From contig JAFYPY010000081.1 of the NCBI GenBank assembly GCA_017547345.1, forward strand, positions 1 to 17,019: 17,019 nt of DNA. The letters run 5' to 3'. This document shows positions 7,657 through 13,453 of the stretch, piece after piece. The notes under the pieces are model-generated. The model did no database searches. It was not told the origin of the DNA and worked only from the letters and a program-made list of their open reading frames with translations. Numbering within the stretch: the first letter of the stretch is position 1; every line of letters begins with the position of its first letter. This DNA comes from Bacillota bacterium. Its GTDB lineage: Bacteria; Bacillota_A; Clostridia; Peptostreptococcales; Anaerovoracaceae. Position numbers and translations under genes: made by a program.

Positions 7657-8685
7657 ATGAGCTGCTTTGGTGGGAGAATATCCCAAGACCTCTATCAAAA
7701 CTGCTGTAATTCCAATACTCTATGCAAATTCGATGGTGATTTGAGTTGTGTAAACACAGAGCCAATCTATGTACAAAAGGTTTTTGATGCTGTTCTATTC
7801 AATTTACAGGGTATGAAGACTGTTCAAAATACACATTTTTCCCCTGCATTACCACAAGGCCATAGAGTAAAGAGAGTTGTCGATATTAGATGCAAAAAAT
7901 ATTTCAATCCGTGTAATGTTGATGACCATAACAATTTGAAACTTGATGTCAACACCTCAATATCCGGTGCACAGTTTCTGCAAAATGCTAGCGGAGACTA
8001 TCTCCAAACCATAGGTGCTGATGGTACATTCTCAGAAAAAATTCTTTATGCAGAAACTTCAGAATGCGATGAACAGTGTAAAGGTACCCCAATCTTCGGC
8101 ACGCAAAACATTGCAATAACAGGGAATGTAATAATAGAGCTTGATTTATTATTATGTGATTCATGTAACAATGATTCTATATTTACCGTATGTGCTGATG
8201 TGAATATAGCAGAACCTTCTCAACCACTGATACTTACTAATTTTTTCGAGATCTGTATGCCTTCTGCCATCGACACTGCATTCCTTCCTAGATTCACTGA
8301 AGTTACCAACTCTCAGGCAGAAGCTAGACTTGCAACCAACAACTGTGGTAGAGATTTGTCCATCGATTGCAACGGACACATTACTGGTAATTTAATTATT
8401 GCAATTTGTGTTACTTGCGAAAAAAAGATTGTTGTTCCTGTTCAGATTTGCGTCTTATCAACAGGATATACTAATGTTCCAATTCAACAGAATACAATTT
8501 GCAGTTCCTTCCCATCACTATTTCCAAGCACAGTAAGACCTCAAGATACTGCGCATAACTGTGATGACCACTGTGATGATGATTTTGAAGATGAGTGCTT
8601 TGATGATTGTCATGTACCATCTCATAACGATGACTGCTGTGATCCTTGTTCTAACAGACCACATCGTCCACAACCAAGGAGATAA
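7657..8685 (+). CDS. Cysteine-rich protein, 342 residues, possible spore surface protein
   Basis: I do not recognise this family with certainty. The start ATG at 7657 has a perfect AAGGAGGT 6 nt upstream; the in-frame extension to 7600 is rejected. The protein has 26 cysteines, no signal peptide and no membrane segment. The N-terminus has clustered Cys (3, 16, 17, 23, 31). A stretch EPIYVQKVFDAVLFNLQGM (35-53) follows, then two similar beta-type segments, ITGNVIIELDLLLCDSC (154-170) and ITGNLIIAICVTC (242-254), each with a CxxC pair. The tail (300-331) is extremely rich in Cys, Asp and His and could bind metal or cross-link, ending in a basic HRPQPRR. Cysteine richness, monocistronic layout and the sigma-K-like promoter suggest a coat or exosporium component; this is inference. 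It ends at a hairpin terminator shared with the facing gene. Confidence 0.85.
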   Translation: MSCFGGRISQDLYQNCCNSNTLCKFDGDLSCVNTEPIYVQKVFDAVLFNLQGMKTVQNTHFSPALPQGHRVKRVVDIRCKKYFNPCNVDDHNNLKLDVNTSISGAQFLQNASGDYLQTIGADGTFSEKILYAETSECDEQCKGTPIFGTQNIAITGNVIIELDLLLCDSCNNDSIFTVCADVNIAEPSQPLILTNFFEICMPSAIDTAFLPRFTEVTNSQAEARLATNNCGRDLSIDCNGHITGNLIIAICVTCEKKIVVPVQICVLSTGYTNVPIQQNTICSSFPSLFPSTVRPQDTAHNCDDHCDDDFEDECFDDCHVPSHNDDCCDPCSNRPHRPQPRR

Positions 8686-8690
8686 AAATA

Positions 8691-8710
8691 GGCTGCGATT
8701 CTTCGCAGCC
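8691..8710. terminator. Bidirectional hairpin terminator between convergent genes
   Basis: An exact 8-bp stem GGCTGCGA / TCGCAGCC closes a TTCT loop. On the minus strand it is followed by TATTTTTA and on the plus strand by the weaker TTAATTATTGTTTT. It occupies nearly the whole 25-nt gap: the plus gene stops at 8685, and the stop codon of the minus gene starts at the next base, 8711-8713. Confidence 0.85.
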
Positions 8711-9586
8711 TTAATTATTGTTTTCATTCATTCCACTAGCAATCATCTTGATGATTATTTCCGTATTCATCTTGTAGGCTCTATATGGATGGTTCTGTGC
8801 TCTCACTTCGTTCCAATAGACTTTCTTATGTTCCTCGAAAGCCTCTTCAAGACTCATTCCTCTAGTCAGACACCCTTCTATCAGTTCTTTTTCAGCCAAA
8901 GCCTCTTCTATATACCAATCAAAATATCTATCCGCTACATCCTTTGGTGTAACACCATAGTGAGGAACCACAAGACATTTAACTGGAAGTTCTTTTAGAC
9001 GCTTAGCAGCAACAAATGACTCATCAAAACTTTTCAAAACTGATGTATGCATCTTGTTTTCATTTTCTAGAACGCCTGTGGATTCACTTGCAAATAAAAG
9101 TCCAGAAGGTTCAATAAAGTATGACATAGAACAGTCTGTATGACCCTTAGTTTCATAAGCAACGACTGATTCTCCGCCGCCTAAGTCAACTATCTCACCA
9201 TCCTCAAGGACAATATCTACTCTTATACCCTGTGCATTAACAAGACTTGGATCTTTTCCATAAAATTCCGCTGCTGACTGACCCATGGATACAATCATTC
9301 TAAGTGCACCAGGACGATCAAAAACAGATGCAGTCTTTTTGCAACCGCATACTTTAGCATTGGGCCATCTCTTTAGAACATAAGGTAGGGCTCCCATGTG
9401 GTCATAATGAGTATGAGATAATAGAATATAGTCAAGGGAACGCCCACCAAGCGCCTCGTCTATATTTTCAATCAATTTATCACTGAAACAAGCCATCCCA
9501 AGGTCATGAAGCACTGTGCTCTCTTTTCCTAAATACAAGAAAGCCTCTCCCCCATATCCTCCGGTAACCCGTCTAAGATTCTCCAT
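8711..9586 (-). CDS. Metallo-beta-lactamase-fold hydrolase
   Basis: A 291-residue hydrolase of the MBL fold; the substrate is unknown. The zinc motif is SHTHYDHMGALP (His58, His60, Asp62, His63). The next ligand is His149 in TKGHTDCSMSYF and the last is His209 in VVPHYGVTP. The position that usually holds a bridging Asp (L-F-x-G-D) reads LLFASEST here, with Glu168 the likely replacement. No signal peptide is visible, so it is cytoplasmic. Many family members hydrolyse thioesters or lactones, but nothing here fixes which. It is the last gene of a three-gene run with two membrane transporters. Its start ATG (AAGGAG upstream) overlaps the end of the preceding gene by 14 nt, so a shared role in uptake or export and processing of a small molecule is possible. 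Confidence 0.9.
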   Translation of the reverse strand: MENLRRVTGGYGGEAFLYLGKESTVLHDLGMACFSDKLIENIDEALGGRSLDYILLSHTHYDHMGALPYVLKRWPNAKVCGCKKTASVFDRPGALRMIVSMGQSAAEFYGKDPSLVNAQGIRVDIVLEDGEIVDLGGGESVVAYETKGHTDCSMSYFIEPSGLLFASESTGVLENENKMHTSVLKSFDESFVAAKRLKELPVKCLVVPHYGVTPKDVADRYFDWYIEEALAEKELIEGCLTRGMSLEEAFEEHKKVYWNEVRAQNHPYRAYKMNTEIIIKMIASGMNENNN

Positions 9587-10640
9587 TATTTTTCTCCTTC
9601 TTGCGTAAGTTAATGAAATTACATACTAATATAATTACAACGACTATTCCTACATAACCGATAATTGGCGATATAAAACTTACAAAGTTCTTAAATCCAA
9701 ATAAGCCAAGGATAAAACCAACTATTGCAGTGGCTATGATAATCCATTTTTTCTTTGGACCATCTTTGATCCTTGTTGTAAAGCCATAATAGTTGCTTGT
9801 TGAAGCAGAATAAATTGCACAAAACAAAATTATAGTGTATATATTGCTCATTATTCTTGAAACTCTATTTGCATATCCTAAAATAGGCATATCCATTGCT
9901 TGTGAAAACCCTGGGTCAACTAAGATAGTCAGCAAAATCAACATGGCTAGTATTCCTAAAAATACCGCTCCCATAGTTGCTCCATTAGTTGCAGTTTTAT
10001 CGTCTTTTGCGTTGATTGTTGATGTTGCAACTATAGAAACTAGAGCCATCATATTGTAGCAAACATATAGCAATGAGGCTATTATCCAATTAGGAGCTGC
10101 CGGTGATGGAGTAATTACGACAGTGGAATCAAGTTCTTTAAGACCTGAACTTAAAACGATGATGCATGTTGCAACCATTGCAATACAAAGTATAGGCATT
10201 ATGTATCTAAATACCCTTGAGACTCTCTCAAAATCACCAAGAACAGTTATTACAGTTAAAAATACGATTAAAAGGCCTCCAACATAATAGTCGAAACCGA
10301 ACTGCTGATGCAAAAGTGCCCCGCCTGCCGCAGACATTATAATCATTACAGTTGCAAGGATAATTGCCATAAATGTTTCTACAAAAGCTTCCATTTTTGG
10401 ATTACCACCTGGGACAATTATCTTACCCATATTGTTAGTTTGTAGAACTTTAGCATTATATCTGATTATATGTCCAATGGCCATGAAAAGCACGGCAAAG
10501 ACGATAACTCCAGCAATTCCGCCTTTTCCGAAAACACCAAAGAATTGCCATGTTTCTCTACCGGATGCAAATCCCGCACCCATTATTGCCCCAATATACA
10601 TTACAGCAATATTTAGGGTACTAAGTTTATTTTCCTTCAT
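9573..10640 (-). CDS. YkvI-family membrane transporter-like protein
   Basis: A 355-residue polytopic protein with about ten hydrophobic segments. The N-terminus NIAVMYIGAIMGAGFASGRE (9-28), with its broken first helix and GAGFASG motif, is characteristic of the YkvI group, distant relatives of the amino-acid/polyamine/organocation (LeuT-fold) transporters, where this motif lines the substrate site. The C-terminus is short, basic and cytoplasmic (LRKKEKNNGES). Substrates of this group are not well established; amino acids or similar small molecules are the natural guess. The start ATG at 10640 overlaps the end of the RarD-like gene by 14 nt, with an AAGGAG about 10 nt upstream lying inside that gene. 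Its own end overlaps the hydrolase gene by 14 nt. The family call is good; the function is open. Confidence 0.8.
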   Translation of the reverse strand: MKENKLSTLNIAVMYIGAIMGAGFASGRETWQFFGVFGKGGIAGVIVFAVLFMAIGHIIRYNAKVLQTNNMGKIIVPGGNPKMEAFVETFMAIILATVMIIMSAAGGALLHQQFGFDYYVGGLLIVFLTVITVLGDFERVSRVFRYIMPILCIAMVATCIIVLSSGLKELDSTVVITPSPAAPNWIIASLLYVCYNMMALVSIVATSTINAKDDKTATNGATMGAVFLGILAMLILLTILVDPGFSQAMDMPILGYANRVSRIMSNIYTIILFCAIYSASTSNYYGFTTRIKDGPKKKWIIIATAIVGFILGLFGFKNFVSFISPIIGYVGIVVVIILVCNFINLRKKEKNNGES

Positions 10641-11556
10641 TATCCATTGGCTCCTTGTGCTGTTTTACTTCTAAATATTCTCCATAACTAAAGAAAACTA
10701 GTCCAACCCAAATGATTGCAAAGGCAATTAGCTGTATAGGTTCAAATGGCTCTCCTAGGAATTTGATACCGATAAATAAAGAAATCGTAGGTGAAATATA
10801 TTCTGTTAATCCTAGAACGAATAAGTTTAATTTGTTTGCAGCATCTGCAAATAGACCAAGTGGAAATGCAGTAAATAGGCCGCAAAGCATAAGCAAAGCG
10901 TACTTATATGGCTCTGCGACAGCAAGAGCACCCTGGCCTGTGGTTTCAATATATATGATAACACCTAAAGCAAAAGGCATTAGGAAAATAGTTTCGTATA
11001 GCAACGACAAAATCGGCGGCATGTTAAAATCTTTCTTTAACGCCGCATAGAAAGAAAAAGTAAGCGCAAGGCTAAGTGCGAGTACAGGAAGTTCTCCAAA
11101 GTAAACTATAACCGCGATTACACCAGCTGCAGCAAAACCAAAGGCTATAGCCTTGTATTTGCTTAGCTTGTCCTTGAAAATAATGATTCCGATTAAACAA
11201 ACAGCAAGTGGCTCAATGTAATAACCTATGCAAGTCTGAATTATTAAATTAGCATTGACTGCCCATATGTAAAGAGACCAGTTAGCCGTAATCAAACATC
11301 CTGCAAGCACTATTCTAACAAGTTTTTTCTTATCTTTTAGTGGAGCAAGAATCGTGTCTTTATCATATAAAATCAGGGCACCAATAAGACATACTACTGC
11401 AACTAAAACTATTCTATAAAAGATAATTACTGCAGAATCTATTGGTCTAAGCATCTGCCAATATATAGGCATTATCCCCCACCACAAGCTGCAACCTATG
11501 GCAGAAATCATCCCTTGCTTATATGTTTTTCTTTCATCTACTATTTTGTTTCCCAT
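10627..11556 (-). CDS. RarD-like EamA-family transporter
   Basis: A 309-residue drug/metabolite transporter superfamily protein with about ten membrane helices in two EamA repeats. The RarD subgroup is indicated by GCSLWWGIMPIYWQML (21-36), the helix with NWSLYIWAVNA, and QTCIGYYIEPLAVCLIG, which correspond to conserved RarD segments. The role of RarD proteins is not settled; the family exports or imports small metabolites. The start ATG at 11556 has AGGAG 7 nt upstream. It is the first gene of a leftward run with a YkvI-like transporter and an MBL hydrolase, and is separated from the small cysteine-rich gene upstream by a terminator and its own predicted promoter. Confidence 0.87.
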   Translation of the reverse strand: MGNKIVDERKTYKQGMISAIGCSLWWGIMPIYWQMLRPIDSAVIIFYRIVLVAVVCLIGALILYDKDTILAPLKDKKKLVRIVLAGCLITANWSLYIWAVNANLIIQTCIGYYIEPLAVCLIGIIIFKDKLSKYKAIAFGFAAAGVIAVIVYFGELPVLALSLALTFSFYAALKKDFNMPPILSLLYETIFLMPFALGVIIYIETTGQGALAVAEPYKYALLMLCGLFTAFPLGLFADAANKLNLFVLGLTEYISPTISLFIGIKFLGEPFEPIQLIAFAIIWVGLVFFSYGEYLEVKQHKEPMDNEGK

Positions 11557-11574
11557 AGTTTTTCTCCTAAGAAT

Positions 11575-11602
11575 ATCATAATGTTATACTATCATTTGAC
11601 TA
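11575..11602 (-). promoter_or_regulatory. Predicted sigma-A promoter of the rarD-like run
   Basis: On the minus strand TAGTCA (11597-11602, four of six) and TATGAT (11575-11580, five of six) are 16 nt apart. It sits directly after the T-tract of the terminator of the preceding gene and about 20 nt before the ATG. The pattern is moderate; no operator is evident. Confidence 0.5.
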
Positions 11603-11640
11603 TATAAAAAGCAAGGGAGGACTGATTAAAACAGTCCCCC
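11601..11640 (-). terminator. Intrinsic terminator of the small cysteine-rich gene
   Basis: On the minus strand the stem GGGGGACTG (11632-11640) pairs with CAGTCC-T-CCC (11615-11624, one bulged T), followed by TTGCTTTTTATA. The 5' arm lies inside the coding region: it encodes Gly-Gly-Leu just before the final Phe and stop, so gene end and terminator overlap. Confidence 0.8.
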
Positions 11641-11856
11641 GAATAAGCCTCCATTCTTTCCATCACTGCAAAGAAAACAATATATTAATATTAAGAAAAA
11701 TAGGAGTAATATACCGTTTCCTCCGTTATTATCGTTGCAATAGCAATCTCTCACGCATTTTTCCTGGCATTCATTTACACAGCACTCTAGTCTTCTGCGG
11801 TCATCTGCCCTGCAGTCATCGTGCCTACAATCATCACGTCTACAATCGTCGCCCAT
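11626..11856 (-). CDS. Small cysteine-rich protein with one membrane segment, 76 residues
   Basis: The family is not recognised. The start ATG at 11856 has GGAGG 7 nt upstream. The first 20 residues contain three DDCR repeats (3-6, 8-11, 13-16) within an alternating acidic/basic stretch. A second cysteine cluster (25, 26, 30, 34, 38, 40) and an Asn/Gly linker follow. Next come the hydrophobic segment ILLLFFLILIYCFLC (49-63) and a Gly-rich tail NGGLFGGLF. Eleven of 76 residues are Cys. There is no cleavable signal peptide because the hydrophobic segment is C-terminal, so tail anchoring or membrane association is likely. The layout, a monocistronic unit with terminators on both sides and a sigma-K-like promoter, resembles small spore coat genes; a spore or cell-surface role is inferred. 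The alternative is a metal-binding membrane peptide. Confidence 0.8.
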   Translation of the reverse strand: MGDDCRRDDCRHDDCRADDRRRLECCVNECQEKCVRDCYCNDNNGGNGILLLFFLILIYCFLCSDGKNGGLFGGLF

Positions 11857-11899
11857 TAAAAAACCTCCATCTTTTTTTATATAATATGATGGAGGTCTT
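11857..11899 (-). terminator. Terminator of the murI run; the same hairpin can cover the next gene's ribosome site
   Basis: On the minus strand ACCTCCATC (11888-11896) pairs with GATGGAGGT (11863-11871) over a 16-nt loop, and up to three further pairs (one G·U, two A-U) extend the stem before TTTTTT (11858-11863). It follows the acidic-protein gene, which ends at 11936, so it should stop transcription of the murI run. The 3' arm contains the GGAGG ribosome site of the small cysteine-rich gene, whose ATG follows at once. Confidence 0.75.
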
Positions 11900-11907
11900 G
11901 TTTTTGT
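11880..11907 (-). promoter_or_regulatory. Sigma-K-like promoter of the small cysteine-rich gene
   Basis: On the minus strand AC (11906-11907), 17 nt, then CATATTATA (11880-11888) matches AC-N17-CATAnnnTA exactly. The -10 element lies almost wholly in the loop of the hairpin at 11863-11896, and the predicted start near 11872-11875 also falls in the loop. A transcript from this promoter would therefore lack the 5' arm and leave the ribosome site free. Confidence 0.5.
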
Positions 11908-11935
11908 TAATATAGTTTAATATGTAAGCGCTATA

Positions 11936-12526
11936 CTATTGTACTAAATATGGATCCTCTGGCTCGTCCACATAGGAGTCCTTATCGTTGTATTCGTCTT
12001 CTGCTGCAATCACATCACCAAAGGACATAATGTATTCGTCAAGATGATAGTCAAGACATGCACTAAAGTCGTATTCGTACTTATCGCCGTCGATCTTTTC
12101 GAGTCTTGCAAGACCGATGGCATCTCTTAATGTATATGGTCGTTCTGTTCCGTCGGCAATGTTTCTAGCAATTACTTCTGAATCCATAGAATACCACATT
12201 CTAAATCTGTTGATTTCTTCTGCCAGGTTTCCTAGGATATTGTCTTCCTGGTCCGCATTCTTTGCAAGGCCCATAAGGGAACGCTTAACATTGTCCATGA
12301 TTAGGAAAACATCTGGAGAGTCACCAGGAATGAAATCTGTTACTTCTTCGAAATAATTATCTAGTAAAGTATATAAAGATTCCATATTAACCCCTTCCAT
12401 TAGGGCATAGATTTCTTCGAAATCAATATATTCGTCGCATTCCAGTAATGCGGCTAGGTTCTCAAAATATTCAAAATCTGCAGGTTCATCGATGTCTAGT
12501 AGTTCATATAATTCTTCTCTATCCAT
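11936..12526 (-). CDS. Acidic protein of unknown function, 196 residues
   Basis: The family is not recognised. The protein is strongly acidic, with Asp and Glu spread throughout and few basic residues. Its N-terminal half looks helical, with repeated patterns such as ELYELLDIDEPADFEYFENL (5-24) and MEGVNMESLYTLLDNYFEEV. The middle carries NVKRSLMGLAKNADQEDN. The C-terminus is an acidic, probably disordered tail ending DEPEDPYLVQ. There is no signal peptide, membrane helix or Cys motif. The start ATG at 12526 has AGGAG 6 nt upstream, and this site contains the stop codon of murI, so the two genes are co-transcribed and probably coupled. That linkage is the only hint to its role. It is a real gene judging by start signals and codon use; the function is unknown. 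Confidence 0.85.
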   Translation of the reverse strand: MDREELYELLDIDEPADFEYFENLAALLECDEYIDFEEIYALMEGVNMESLYTLLDNYFEEVTDFIPGDSPDVFLIMDNVKRSLMGLAKNADQEDNILGNLAEEINRFRMWYSMDSEVIARNIADGTERPYTLRDAIGLARLEKIDGDKYEYDFSACLDYHLDEYIMSFGDVIAAEDEYNDKDSYVDEPEDPYLVQ

Positions 12527-12535
12527 TGTTTACTC

Positions 12536-13351
12536 CTATAAATCCAAATTCTTAAACTTTAGAATTAAGTTTGATTTTTCTGTTTCTAGTACCTTTTGAA
12601 TCATGTTAGTGAAGTTTTCTGAAAGGTCGCTGGCATAGAAGATGTTCTCTCTATCGTTGTTGTCTCCTGCCAAAGCATCATCATTTTCTAGAATCTGCTT
12701 AACCCTTCCGATAATTTCGTAAGATGGATTTATAATCTTCAAATCAGGATAAATCTTCTCGATATTCTTTCTGATAATCGGATAGTGTGTACACCCAAGT
12801 ACCAAAGTATCGATCTTGTTGTCCTTAATGAAGTCGTCCATGTAGTAACGAATTGTTAAATCCATTATCTCATTTTCTATGATGCCCTCTTCAATAAGCG
12901 GTACAAAAGCCGGAGTCGCAAGTTGATGAACATTTAGACTATCGTTGAAGTCTTCAATTCTATCTTTGTATGCGCCACTGGCGATTGTAACCTTTGTGGC
13001 AATAATTCCCACGTTGTTCTCCTCTGTACAGTTTGCTGCAACTGCTCTAGCCGCAGGGCTGATGATTCCTAGAATTGGAATCTGAGGAAAACGTTCTCTC
13101 AGCTCGTCAAGACAAGTCGCACTGATAGTGTTGCATGCGATTACTATCATCTTAACGTCCTTAGATACTAAAAAGTCAGCAATCTGCATCGAATATTGTT
13201 TAATTGTTGAAACAGCCTTTGATCCATAAGGAGTTCTTGCTGTGTCTCCAAAATAAATTACTCTCTCATTAGGTAGATTTGCGAATAAATTTGGAATACT
13301 TGTAAGTCCGCCTAGGCCTGAATCAAAAAAACCTATAGGTCTATTATCCAT
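12536..13351 (-). CDS. murI: Glutamate racemase
   Basis: A 271-residue cofactor-independent racemase that interconverts L- and D-glutamate, supplying D-Glu for peptidoglycan. The N-terminal substrate motif is IGFFDSGLGGLTSI (6-19, with Asp10 and Ser11). The two catalytic cysteines are Cys73 in VIACNTISAT and Cys187 in LGCTHYPII, with His189 beside it. The substrate motif GDTARTPYGSK (35-45) is also present. The length is usual for the family. The start ATG at 13351 is reached by a GGAAAGG ribosome site that is slightly farther away than normal (about 12 nt). It leads a two-gene run with the acidic protein, is divergent from pepF, and is terminated by the hairpin at 11857-11899. Confidence 0.96.
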   Translation of the reverse strand: MDNRPIGFFDSGLGGLTSIPNLFANLPNERVIYFGDTARTPYGSKAVSTIKQYSMQIADFLVSKDVKMIVIACNTISATCLDELRERFPQIPILGIISPAARAVAANCTEENNVGIIATKVTIASGAYKDRIEDFNDSLNVHQLATPAFVPLIEEGIIENEIMDLTIRYYMDDFIKDNKIDTLVLGCTHYPIIRKNIEKIYPDLKIINPSYEIIGRVKQILENDDALAGDNNDRENIFYASDLSENFTNMIQKVLETEKSNLILKFKNLDL

Positions 13352-13382
13352 TTATGTAATAATCCTTTCCAAATTGTGGTAT

Positions 13383-13411
13383 AATATATTCGTTGTCAAA
13401 TGACTATACAA
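13383..13411 (-). promoter_or_regulatory. Candidate sigma-A promoter of murI
   Basis: On the minus strand TTGTAT (13406-13411) and TATATT (13383-13388, five of six) are 17 nt apart, placing the start near 13376. A perfect TTGACA also occurs on this strand at 13394-13399, but no good -10 box lies at the right distance from it. The -35 match is weak, so confidence is low. Confidence 0.4.
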
Positions 13412-13430
13412 TTATACTACAAAATATAAT
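13401..13430 (+). promoter_or_regulatory. Candidate sigma-A promoter of pepF
   Basis: A perfect TATAAT at 13425-13430 lies 23 nt before the pepF ATG, with only a weak -35 (TGACTA, 13401-13406, 18-nt spacing). The predicted start near 13437 leaves a short leader containing AGGAGG (13443-13448). It overlaps the divergent murI promoter region. Confidence 0.45.
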
Positions 13431-13453
13431 TTTTATCTATATAGGAGGCGAAA

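Noticed and set aside
8561..8998. Plus-strand ORF of 145 codons overlapping the end of the cysteine-rich gene and the MBL gene
   Set aside because: It runs through the terminator hairpin and antisense to a well-supported hydrolase; it has no ribosome site or family features.
13380..13385. Plus-strand TATAAT near the murI start as a second pepF promoter
   Set aside because: No -35-like hexamer lies 16-18 nt upstream; the match is probably a by-product of AT-rich sequence and of the minus-strand boxes.
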